DNA of 64,000 bases from Comamonas terrigena NBRC 13299 (lineage in GTDB: Bacteria; Pseudomonadota; Gammaproteobacteria; Burkholderiales; Burkholderiaceae_C). This document shows positions 55,660-63,462 of this stretch, piece by piece. Where the stretch lies: positions 4,545,001 to 4,609,000 of the forward strand of contig NZ_AP019749.1 in the NCBI RefSeq assembly GCF_006740045.1. The letters run 5' to 3'. A program made the translations under genes and the position numbers. Each line of letters starts with the position of its first letter. Within the stretch, counting starts at the first letter, position 1. The notes under the pieces were generated by a model, which did not search any database, was not told the origin of the DNA, and saw nothing but the letters and a program-made list of their open reading frames with translations.

Positions 55660-57045
55660 ATGACCCCTCTCGATACCCAACTGCTGCTGACCGCCCTGGT
55701 CAGCGTGTTGCTGCTGGTCGCGCTCATCGTCTCGCGCATCAAGATGCACCCCCTGCTGGCCCTGCTGGTGGTCTCCATCGGCGTGGGCTTCGCCACCGGC
55801 ATGGCGCCCGCCCAGATCGTCAAGGAGCTCGGCAATGGCGCGGGCAAGACGCTGGGCTCCGTGGGCGTGGTGATTGCGCTGGGGGCCATGCTGGGCAAGA
55901 TCCTGGCCGACGCGGGCATCACCGAGCAGATTGCCGCAGCCATACTGAAACACGCCTCGACCCGCATGGTCCCCTGGGCCATGACGCTGGTGGCCTTCAT
56001 CGTCGGCATTCCCATGTTCTTTGAAGTCGGCCTGGTCGTGATGCTGCCGCTGATCTTCAGCGTGGCGCAGAAGCTGGAGGGCCAGGCCCGCTTCAAGGGC
56101 TCGGCCTATGTCTATGTGGGGGTTCCGGTGATCTCTGCCCTGGCCGCCATGCACGGCATGGTGCCGCCCCATCCCGGTCCGTTGACGGCGATTGCCACCC
56201 TCAAGACCACGGTCGGCCCCACCATGCTGTACGGCTTTCTGGCAGCCATCCCGGCCATGGTGCTGGGGGGCCCGCTCTACGGCGCCTTCATCGCGCCGCG
56301 CATGAGCACCAAGCCCGACCAGGGCCTGCTGGACCAGTTCACCATCGCCGCGCCAGCCACCGGCCACAGCCGGCCCAGCGTCGCCCTGGGGGTGCTGGCC
56401 GCGCTGCTGCCCGCCATTCTGATGCTGGTGCATGCCGTCGCGGAGATGCTGCTGCCCAAGGACTCCGCCGCCCTGCATGCGGCCAGCTTCCTGGGCAATC
56501 CGCTGATCGCCATGCTGCTGGGGGTGCTGTTTGCCATCGTGGCGCTGGTGCTGGTGCGCGGCGGGGACATGGAAAAGCTGCGTGATGCACTGGGCGCCAG
56601 CCTCAAGCCCATTGCCTCCATCATCATGATCATTGCCGGCGGCGGCGCTTTCCAGCAGATGCTCACCAGCGCCAAGGTGGGCGACGCCATCGTCCACCTG
56701 ACCCAGCAGTTCGCCCTGCCGCCGCTGATCCTGGGCTGGCTGATCGCCATGCTGCTGTCGGTGTCCACCGGCTCGGCCACCGTGGGCATTGTGGGGGCGG
56801 CCGGCCTGCTGGCGCCGCTGGCCGGCGCCGACCCCAGCCTGAACCTGCCGCTGCTGGCGCTGTCCATCGGCTGCGGTTCGCTGTTCTTCAACTATGCCAA
56901 CCACGCAGGCTTCTGGATGGTCAAGGAATCCTTTGGCATGACCATGGGCGAGGCCACCAAGACCATCTCGGTGGTGCAGTCCATCGTGGCCGTGGTGGGG
57001 CTGGTCATGGTCCTGGTCTTCAACGCTGTGGCCCCACTGGCCTGA
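55660..57045 (+). CDS. GntP family organic-acid permease
   Basis: This 461-residue inner-membrane permease has the GntP/GntT layout of about 12-14 helices. Family-typical elements are SRIKMHPLLALLVVSIGVG and GTGMAPAQIV-like (visible as GFATGMAPAQIVKELGNG), then GIPMFFEVGLVVMLPL, ALAAMHGMVPPHPGP and LSVSTGSATVGIVGAAG. GntP proteins take up gluconate-like sugar acids or other hydroxyacids with protons. Here it stands where the tricarballylate carrier would be in the tcu system, so the substrate may be a tricarboxylate or related acid. The ATG at 55660 has a weak ribosome site. Confidence 0.85.
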   Translation: MTPLDTQLLLTALVSVLLLVALIVSRIKMHPLLALLVVSIGVGFATGMAPAQIVKELGNGAGKTLGSVGVVIALGAMLGKILADAGITEQIAAAILKHASTRMVPWAMTLVAFIVGIPMFFEVGLVVMLPLIFSVAQKLEGQARFKGSAYVYVGVPVISALAAMHGMVPPHPGPLTAIATLKTTVGPTMLYGFLAAIPAMVLGGPLYGAFIAPRMSTKPDQGLLDQFTIAAPATGHSRPSVALGVLAALLPAILMLVHAVAEMLLPKDSAALHAASFLGNPLIAMLLGVLFAIVALVLVRGGDMEKLRDALGASLKPIASIIMIIAGGGAFQQMLTSAKVGDAIVHLTQQFALPPLILGWLIAMLLSVSTGSATVGIVGAAGLLAPLAGADPSLNLPLLALSIGCGSLFFNYANHAGFWMVKESFGMTMGEATKTISVVQSIVAVVGLVMVLVFNAVAPLA

Positions 57046-57103
57046 GCCACCACCGCGGCCATCGCCCGGGCCGGCCATGGCGCCGGGCCTGGGTCACAGC
57101 CAC

Positions 57104-57118
57104 ATCACGAATCGTGAT
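57104..57118. promoter_or_regulatory. 15-bp palindrome with LysR-type T-N11-A form upstream of tcuA
   Basis: ATCACGAATCGTGAT is perfectly symmetric with one central base. It contains T-N11-A (T at 57105, A at 57117), the hallmark of LysR binding sites. It lies between the GntP gene and tcuA, about 160 bases before the tcuA start, and is a good candidate for the site of the LysR regulator at 54448. Confidence 0.6.
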
Positions 57119-57277
57119 ACCCCCATCCCTTCCCCCTGCTGCACGGGAAGGGTGGTACTTACTACAGTCGCGTTCAACACTTGGCGGCCTTGCATTTTCC
57201 CGGTGATCCGGGCGCCGGCCAGCACAAGACTTTCCCCACGTTGAACCGCCACAGGCCCAGGCCTGCGGCAGCCCATC

Positions 57278-58717
57278 ATGAAAACTGAAGCCTTTGACAC
57301 CGATGTGCTCATCATCGGTGGCGGCAATGCTGCGCTGTGCGCCGCCCTCATGGCCCGCGAAGCCGGCAGCCGTGTGCTGCTGCTGGAGTCCGCGCCCCGC
57401 GCCTGGCGTGGCGGCAACTCCAGCCACACCCGCAATCTGCGCTGCATGCACGACGCACCGCAGGATGTGCTGGTGGAAGCCTACCCCGAAGAAGAGTACT
57501 GGCAGGACCTGCTGAAAGTCACTGGCGGCATCACCAACGAGCACCTGGCGCGCATGGTGATCCGCGCGTCGAGCACCTGCCGCAGCTGGATGCGCAAGCA
57601 TGGCGTGCACTTTCAGCCGCCGCTGTCGGGGGCACTGCATGTGGCCCGCACCAACGCCTTCTTCATGGGCGGCGGCAAGGCGCTGGTGAATGCGTATTTC
57701 CGCAGTGCCGAGAAGCTGGGCGTGGAGATCCGCTACGAATCGCCGGTCGACCGGCTCGACATCGAAAACGGCCAGTTCCAGGCCGCCTGGAGCAAGGGCC
57801 AGCGCATCACCGCCAAAAGCTGCGTGCTGGCCGCGGGCGGCTTCGAATCCAACCGCGAATGGCTGCGCGAAGCCTGGGGCCAGAACGAGCGTGGCGAATG
57901 GCCGGCGGACAACTTCATCATCCGCGGCACCGCCTTCAACAAGGGGGTGCTGCTCAAGCATATGCTGGAGGAGCACCAGGCCGACGGCCTGGGCGACCCG
58001 ACCCAGGCACACATGGTGGCCATCGACGCACGCGCTCCGCTGTACGACGGTGGCATATGCACCCGCATCGACTGCGTGTCGCTGGGCGTGGTGGTCAACC
58101 GCGAGGCCCAGCGCTTCTACGACGAGGGCGAAGACTTCTGGCCCAAGCGCTATGCGATCTGGGGCCGCCTTGTGGCGCAGCAACCCGGCCAGATTGCCTA
58201 CTCCATCATCGACAGCAAAGCCATCGGCCGCTTCATGCCGCCGGTTTTCCCCGGCATCAAGGCAGATACCCTGCCCGAGCTGGCGGAAAAACTGGGACTG
58301 GATGGGGAGCGCTTCATGCAGACCCTGAATGCCTACAACGGCAGCTGCAAGGTCGGCCAGTTCGACCACACCGCGCTGGACGACTGCCACACCGAACACC
58401 TGGCACCGGCCAAGACGCACTGGGCCCGCCCCATCGACACCGGTCCGTTCTACGGCTATGCGCTGCGCCCCGGCATCACCTTCACCTACCTGGGCCTCAA
58501 GGTGGACGATACCGCCGCCGTGCGCTTCGGCGACCAGCCCAGCCCCAATCTGTTTGTGGCCGGCGAAATGATGGCCGGCAATGTGCTGGGCAAGGGCTAC
58601 ACCGCCGGCGTGGGCATGTCGATCGGCACCGCCTTCGGCCGCATCGCCGGTCGCAATGCCGCACGGGCTGCCGCCGGCCAACCTGCCGTGCGCGGCGCTG
58701 TGAAAGACGAGGCCTGA
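57278..58717 (+). CDS. tcuA: FAD-dependent tricarballylate dehydrogenase (TcuA-like)
   Basis: TcuA oxidises tricarballylate to cis-aconitate, using FAD. The 479-residue protein is in the succinate dehydrogenase/fumarate reductase flavoprotein family. It has the FAD N-terminus VLIIGGGNAALCAALMA near residues 10-26. SHTRNLRCMH lies near residues 49-58. The C-terminus carries PSPNLFVAGEMMAGNVLGKG and YTAGVGMSIGTAFGRIAG. The ATG at 57278 follows CAGCCCATC with no strong ribosome site. tcuB follows after three bases. The substrate is inferred from similarity in overall form and the partner gene; other dehydrogenases of this family act on related acids. Confidence 0.85.
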   Translation: MKTEAFDTDVLIIGGGNAALCAALMAREAGSRVLLLESAPRAWRGGNSSHTRNLRCMHDAPQDVLVEAYPEEEYWQDLLKVTGGITNEHLARMVIRASSTCRSWMRKHGVHFQPPLSGALHVARTNAFFMGGGKALVNAYFRSAEKLGVEIRYESPVDRLDIENGQFQAAWSKGQRITAKSCVLAAGGFESNREWLREAWGQNERGEWPADNFIIRGTAFNKGVLLKHMLEEHQADGLGDPTQAHMVAIDARAPLYDGGICTRIDCVSLGVVVNREAQRFYDEGEDFWPKRYAIWGRLVAQQPGQIAYSIIDSKAIGRFMPPVFPGIKADTLPELAEKLGLDGERFMQTLNAYNGSCKVGQFDHTALDDCHTEHLAPAKTHWARPIDTGPFYGYALRPGITFTYLGLKVDDTAAVRFGDQPSPNLFVAGEMMAGNVLGKGYTAGVGMSIGTAFGRIAGRNAARAAAGQPAVRGAVKDEA

Positions 58718-58720
58718 GCC

Positions 58721-59923
58721 ATGAGCATGCAATCCCTCCACGACCTGGGCCAGGAAGCCCGCCAGCTGGCGACCGGCAAGGTCATCCCCATCGTGCCCAT
58801 GAGCGCCGCCGAAGACGAAGTGGCGCGCGTGATGCAGATCTGCAATGCCTGCCGCTACTGCGAAGGCTTCTGCGCCGTGTTTCCGGCCATGACGCGCCGC
58901 CTGGAATTCGCCAAGGCCGATGTGAACTTCCTGGCCAACCTGTGCCACAACTGCGGGGCCTGCCTGCACGCCTGCCAGTACGCGCCGCCGCATGAATTCG
59001 GCATCAACATCCCCAAGGCCATGGCCGAGGTGCGTGGCCAGACCTATGTGGACTACGCCTGGCCGCCCGCGCTGGGTCAGCTGTACAAACGCAACGGCCT
59101 GACACTGTCGCTGGCCCTGGTGGCGGCGCTGACGCTGTTCCTGGTGCTGGGCGCGACGCTGCAGGGCGGCGGTCTGGGCGCGCTGTGGGGTGCCGATCTG
59201 GGCCGCAACTTCTACCAGCTGTTCCCGCACAACCTGCTGGTGGGCATGTTCGCACCGGTGTTCCTGTTCGTGGTGTTCGCACTGTCCATGGGCGTGCGCC
59301 GCTTCTGGCGCGACATCAAGCCCGCCACCAGCGGTGCCGATGTGAGCGGCGCCGCCGCCTCGGAGGCCACCAGCGATGTGCTGCGCCTGAAATACCTGGA
59401 CGGCGGCCATGGCGACGGCTGCCACAACGAGGACGACGCCTACACGCTGAAGCGCCGCCGCGCCCACCACCTGACGTTCTACGGCTTCCTGCTGTGCTTT
59501 GCCGCCACGGCCGTGGCCACGCTCTACCACTACCTGTTCGACCTGCCTGCGCCCTACGATTTTCCCAGCCTGCCCAAGCTGCTGGGCGCAGTCGGCGGCG
59601 TGATGCTGATGCTGGGCACGGCCGGGCTGTGGGTGCTGAACCGCCAACGCCATCCGCTGCATGGCGATGTGCAGCAAAAGCCCATGGACCTGGGCTTCAT
59701 CGCACTGCTGTTCCTGGTGAGCAGCAGCGGCCTGGCGCTGTGGCTGGGCCGCGGCACGCCGGCCCTGGCGCTGCTGCTGTGCCTGCACCTGGGCGCGGTG
59801 ATGGCCTTGTTTGCCACCCTGCCCTACGGCAAGTTTGCCCACGGCGTGTTCCGCACCGCAGCCCTGCTGCGCCACAACACGGAAAAGCGCCAACCCAACC
59901 CCATCGGCCTGGGGGCCGATTGA
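58721..59923 (+). CDS. tcuB: TcuB/CobZ-like electron-transfer protein (iron-sulfur, membrane)
   Basis: TcuB reoxidises the FADH2 of TcuA and passes electrons to the membrane. The 400-residue protein has two iron-sulfur motifs near the start: [11 protein letters not shown] (C41, C44, C47, C51) and [11 protein letters not shown] (C75, C78, C81, C85). Six or so membrane helices follow from about residue 126, with histidines that could bind heme (in [11 protein letters not shown] and LYHYLF). It starts three bases after tcuA, so the two are cotranslated or nearly so. This pair defines the cluster as tricarballylate-type. Confidence 0.9.
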   Translation: MSMQSLHDLGQEARQLATGKVIPIVPMSAAEDEVARVMQICNACRYCEGFCAVFPAMTRRLEFAKADVNFLANLCHNCGACLHACQYAPPHEFGINIPKAMAEVRGQTYVDYAWPPALGQLYKRNGLTLSLALVAALTLFLVLGATLQGGGLGALWGADLGRNFYQLFPHNLLVGMFAPVFLFVVFALSMGVRRFWRDIKPATSGADVSGAAASEATSDVLRLKYLDGGHGDGCHNEDDAYTLKRRRAHHLTFYGFLLCFAATAVATLYHYLFDLPAPYDFPSLPKLLGAVGGVMLMLGTAGLWVLNRQRHPLHGDVQQKPMDLGFIALLFLVSSSGLALWLGRGTPALALLLCLHLGAVMALFATLPYGKFAHGVFRTAALLRHNTEKRQPNPIGLGAD

Positions 59924-60003
59924 GCCGCACGGGGCCACAAGCCCCGTGCCGAGCCCAGCTTTCCCCCACCTCAAAAACGAAAACATTCCACTCAGGAGAC
60001 CCC

Positions 60004-60984
60004 GTGAAACGTCGCACCCTCATCCAATCCTCTGCCCTGCTGGCCAGCGCCAGCCTGCTGTGCGGTCTGCCCGCCCAGGCCCAGGACTTTCCCCCCAAGA
60101 AGCCCGTGACCCTGGTGGTGGGCTTTGCCGCCGGTGGCGCGGCCGATGCCGCGGCCCGCCTGATCGCCAAGAAGCTGGGCGAGAACATCGGCCAGAGCGT
60201 GGTGGTGGAAAACAAGGGCGGTGCGGGCGGCAATATCGCCCACGGCCAGGTGGCCAACAGCGCTGCCGATGGCTCGGTGCTGCTGTTCGGCTCCGTGGGC
60301 CCGCTGACCATTGCGCCCCACCTGATGAAGCTGAACTACGACCCGTTCAAGGACCTGGCGCCAGTGTCGGGCGGCGTGAACTTCCCCAATGTGCTGGTGG
60401 CGCACAAGGGCCTGGGCGTGAAGAACCTGCAGGAGTTCGTGGCCAAGGCCAAAGCCAAGGCCGGCGGCATCGACTTTGCCTCCACCGGCGCGGGCTCGGC
60501 CTCGCACCTGGCGGGCGAGCTGTTCAACCAGCGCGCCGGCGTGGACATGGTGCACGTGCCCTACAAGGGCGGTGCCCCGGCACTGCAGGACCTGCTGGGC
60601 GAGCGCGTGGCCAGCTACTTTGCTGCCCCGCCCACGGCCCTGCCGCACGTGGAAAGCGGCAAGCTGATTCCGTTGGCCACCACCGGCCTGACCCGCCCGG
60701 CCTATATGCCCAACATCCCAACGGTGGCCGAAGCCGGTTTCCCCGGCTTTGAAGCCTTGAACTGGTACGCCTTTGTGGCCCCGGGCAAGACCCCCGCCCC
60801 CATCCTGGACCGCTGGAATGCCGAAATCGTCAAGGTGCTGAACGACGACGAGGTGAAGAAGGCCCTGCTGGCCCACGGCCTGACGCCCCAGCCCACCACG
60901 CGCCAGGGTCTGGCCGACTTCATGAAAAAGGAATACGCCCAGTGGGGCAAGGTGGTCAAGGAGCGCAAGCTGACCGCCAACTGA
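60004..60984 (+). CDS. Bug-type (TctC-like) receptor of the tcu-like cluster
   Basis: This 326-residue periplasmic binding protein starts at GTG 60004, preceded by CAGGAGAC. The signal peptide is MKRRTLIQSSALLASASLLC plus about seven residues. Receptor motifs are KPVTLVVGFAAGGAAD, then VENKGGAGGNIAHGQVAN, and MVHVPYKGGAPALQDLL. It lies about 80 bases after tcuB on the same strand, before a strong terminator, so it probably belongs to the cluster. It may bind the tricarboxylate substrate in the periplasm. No tctA/tctB genes are present. Confidence 0.92.
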   Translation: MKRRTLIQSSALLASASLLCGLPAQAQDFPPKKPVTLVVGFAAGGAADAAARLIAKKLGENIGQSVVVENKGGAGGNIAHGQVANSAADGSVLLFGSVGPLTIAPHLMKLNYDPFKDLAPVSGGVNFPNVLVAHKGLGVKNLQEFVAKAKAKAGGIDFASTGAGSASHLAGELFNQRAGVDMVHVPYKGGAPALQDLLGERVASYFAAPPTALPHVESGKLIPLATTGLTRPAYMPNIPTVAEAGFPGFEALNWYAFVAPGKTPAPILDRWNAEIVKVLNDDEVKKALLAHGLTPQPTTRQGLADFMKKEYAQWGKVVKERKLTAN

Positions 60985-61041
60985 GCCGCATCCTGCCGGG
61001 CATGCACCGCGCCCGGCCGCCCCGTTTCCAACACGGGGAGC

Positions 61042-61062
61042 ATCCGGCGGCCACCGCCGGAT
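61042..61062 (+). terminator. stem-loop after the Bug receptor gene
   Basis: ATCCGGCGG and CCGCCGGAT form a 9-bp stem around CCA, followed by TCCTTCTTT. It may act as a first, weaker terminator before the one at 61075. Confidence 0.55.
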
Positions 61063-61074
61063 TCCTTCTTTGAC

Positions 61075-61099
61075 AGGCCGCCGCGTGCGGCCTTTTTTT
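61075..61099 (+). terminator. rho-independent terminator of the tcu-like cluster
   Basis: AGGCCGC and GCGGCCT form a 7-bp stem around CGCGT, followed by a run of seven T. It ends the plus-strand block, 91 bases after the receptor's stop. Confidence 0.88.
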
Positions 61100-61194
61100 A
61101 TGGCGTCAGCCCAAGGATCGGCCTGTGTCAGCGGCCTGCAGCAGGCACGGCTTGGCACAGGCCTTCACCTCGACGCCCCTCAGGAAGCCTGGCT

Positions 61195-61716
61195 TCAGGC
61201 GGCTGCCGCCAGCACCGAGGTGGGCTGCGGCTTGGTGAACAGGCTGGGGTCGGCATGGAACATGTCCAGACCGAAACGCTGGCCCGCCAGGTAGTCGCGC
61301 ACGCTTTGCAGCACCATGGGGCTGCGGTGGCGCTCGGCACTGGCTTCCAGCTCTTCCAGCGTCATCCACAGGGTGCGCAGCACGCCGTGGTCCAGCGGAC
61401 GGCCGGCGTGGAAAGCGCCCAGGTCTCCGGTGAAGGAAAAGCGCAGGTAGGTGATGTCGGAGCCGGTGCGGGTGCGCACAAAGCGGTTCATGTAGACGCC
61501 CACCAGGGCCGTGGGCGTGAAGCTGTGGGCCGTTTCCTCCAGCACCTCGCGCACGCAGGCCTGCGCCGGCGTTTCCGCCGGGTCCAGATGGCCGGCCGGC
61601 GTGTTCAGGCGCAGGCCGTCGGCCGTATCTTCTTCCACCAGCAAAAAACGGCCGTCACGTTCGATGACTGCGGCCACGGTGACATTGGGTTTCCATCGAT
61701 TGGGCATGGCGGGCAT
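61195..61716 (-). CDS. nudJ: NUDIX hydrolase, NudJ-like
   Basis: This 173-residue enzyme hydrolyses a pyrophosphate bond in a small organic diphosphate; in E. coli, NudJ acts on HMP-PP and nucleotides. The Nudix box is complete: G in PAGHLDPAET, then REVLEETA. The N-terminus PNVTVAAVIE and C-terminal RSPMVLQSVRDYLAGQRF match NudJ well. The start is ATG 61714-61716 or an ATG three codons later. In E. coli nudJ lies next to mnmA; here a 6.5-kb plus-strand block separates it from mnmA on the same strand. Confidence 0.88.
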   Translation of the reverse strand: MPAMPNRWKPNVTVAAVIERDGRFLLVEEDTADGLRLNTPAGHLDPAETPAQACVREVLEETAHSFTPTALVGVYMNRFVRTRTGSDITYLRFSFTGDLGAFHAGRPLDHGVLRTLWMTLEELEASAERHRSPMVLQSVRDYLAGQRFGLDMFHADPSLFTKPQPTSVLAAAA

Positions 61717-61807
61717 TATCACCAGCGGGCTGTGACAGGCTTGTCGCAGCTTTCTGACAACTTGTGACAGGTGGTAGGAAGTGAGCGCCCGCCGCCCCGT
61801 GGCACCT

Positions 61808-62350
61808 TCAGATCTGGGGTGGGGCCCAGTGCTGTTCCATGTACAGGGCGTCATCGCCATAGCTGGCCAAATGGGCTTTCTGCACCGTATCCCTGGGCTG
61901 GCTGGGGACAAAACCGCGCCGCTGCCAGTAGCTGGCTGCCCCTTGCACGGCCACCAGGGCCGCGCGCTGCACCCCGCGCGCCCGGGCCTGGGACTGGGCT
62001 GCGGCCAGCAGCCGGGCGGCAATGCCCTGGCCGGCCAGGGCCGGGTCCACGGCCATATCGTGCAGGTAGAGCACACTGGCCTGAGGCTGGGCATCGAATT
62101 CGCCCTGCAGCGGCGTGATCTTGCCGGGGTGCGACCAGTACGCCGCCAGATAGGCCACCACCTGCCCCCCCAGCTCGGCCGCCCAGGAACACTGGTGCGG
62201 CGCCTGCAGGCGCCGGGTGAACACGGCAGCACCTTCGACATAGTCCGCGCCATAGCACAGCGCCTGGATGCGCAGCACCGCCGCTACGTCGGCCACAGAC
62301 AGGCCGCGCACATGCAGGGAATCGGTCGGAGAAGAAGCCGCGGAAGCCAT
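61808..62350 (-). CDS. GNAT family N-acetyltransferase
   Basis: This 180-residue protein has the GNAT fold. LSVADVAAVLRIQALCYG starts the N-terminal part. LYLHDMAVDPALAGQGIAAR gives the acetyl-CoA-binding loop with the QGIAAR variant of RxxGxG/A. AASYWQRRGFVP is the usual end of the fold. The substrate is unknown. It is preceded by the HD-GYP regulator on the same strand, about 89 bases upstream in that direction. Confidence 0.92.
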   Translation of the reverse strand: MASAASSPTDSLHVRGLSVADVAAVLRIQALCYGADYVEGAAVFTRRLQAPHQCSWAAELGGQVVAYLAAYWSHPGKITPLQGEFDAQPQASVLYLHDMAVDPALAGQGIAARLLAAAQSQARARGVQRAALVAVQGAASYWQRRGFVPSQPRDTVQKAHLASYGDDALYMEQHWAPPQI

Positions 62351-62439
62351 GTCCCTATTATCGGCAGACCGCTGCCGGCGTGCCGGTACGTGGCACAGAG
62401 CCCTTCACCGCGCCCTGGCGCGGGCGGCCGGCCCCCTGC

Positions 62440-63462
62440 TCAATCGCCCCACTGGATGCGCACTTCCTCGATCACGGGGCGCAGCGTCATGAACTGCGCC
62501 ACCAGCGCCGGGTCGAAATGGCGGCCTGACTGTTCCTGCAGATAGGCCAGGGCATCGTCCACGCTCCAGGCCGCCTTGTAGGGGCGCACCGTGGTCAGCG
62601 CATCGAACACATCGGCCACCGCCACAATGCGCGCCTCCAGCGGAATCGCCAGGCCCGCCAGCCCCTGCGGGTAGCCGGAACCGTCCCATTTTTCGTGGTG
62701 GGTCAGGGCGATGGTGCGTGCCATCTGCAGCATGGGAAACGCATGCTCGCCAATGATTTCGGCGCCCACCTGCGGGTGGGTGCGCATGATGGCCCATTCC
62801 CGTTCGTCCAGCGCGCCGGGCTTGAGCAGCACCGCATCGGGAATGCCGATCTTGCCCACATCGTGCATGGGCGCCGCGTTGAACAGATCGTCCACCCAGT
62901 CCGGCCCGCAGCCCAGCGCCTGGGCCAGGGCCCTGGCATACAGGCTCATGCGGATCACATGCTTGCCGGTCTCGTTGTCCTTGTACTCGGCCGCACGGCC
63001 CAGGCGCTGCACGATCTGCAGCCGCGAGGCGTGCAGCTCTTCCGCTCGCACCAGGGACAGATGGGTGCGCACCCGGGCGCGCACCACGGGCGCACGCACC
63101 GGCTTGACAATGTAGTCCACCGCGCCCAGGGCAAAGCCACGCTCCTCGTCCGCACTGTCGGACAGGGCACTGACAAAGATCACCGGGATGGCCGCCGTGC
63201 GCGCATCGGCCTTGAGCTGCTCGCAGACGGTGTAGCCATCCATGCCCGGCATCATCACGTCCAGCAGGATCAGATCGGGCTTTTGCTGCGCCAGTTGCAG
63301 CGCCTTGGCGCCATCGGTGGCAAACAGCAGCCGGTACTCGTCCTGCAGCACCTGGCGCAGCACATGCAGATTGGTGGGTTCATCGTCCACCACCAGCAGG
63401 CGCTTGCGCTGGTCGGTGGGGGCCTGCGGGGCCGCAGGCCGGGGGGCTACGCGAGTGTCCAT
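62440..63462 (-). CDS. HD-GYP response regulator (predicted c-di-GMP phosphodiesterase)
   Basis: This 340-residue protein has a receiver domain at about 20-140 with D26-E27-type acidic residues and phosphorylation site D68 (LLDVMMPGMDG). An HD-GYP domain follows at about 155-340. All active features are present: HDVGKIGIPD with H200 and D201, and THHEKWDGSGYP at 254-265. D in VAVADVFDAL is also there. It should hydrolyse c-di-GMP when phosphorylated. Its start at 63460-63462 lies inside the end of the upstream HPt gene (16-base overlap), so the two are probably linked in a phosphorelay. Confidence 0.93.
   Translation of the reverse strand: MDTRVAPRPAAPQAPTDQRKRLLVVDDEPTNLHVLRQVLQDEYRLLFATDGAKALQLAQQKPDLILLDVMMPGMDGYTVCEQLKADARTAAIPVIFVSALSDSADEERGFALGAVDYIVKPVRAPVVRARVRTHLSLVRAEELHASRLQIVQRLGRAAEYKDNETGKHVIRMSLYARALAQALGCGPDWVDDLFNAAPMHDVGKIGIPDAVLLKPGALDEREWAIMRTHPQVGAEIIGEHAFPMLQMARTIALTHHEKWDGSGYPQGLAGLAIPLEARIVAVADVFDALTTVRPYKAAWSVDDALAYLQEQSGRHFDPALVAQFMTLRPVIEEVRIQWGD

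Noticed and set aside
57020..59986. Long minus-strand open frame opposite tcuA and tcuB
   Set aside because: Shadow frame rich in Ala, Gly, His and Val with no domain; the plus-strand genes are well supported.
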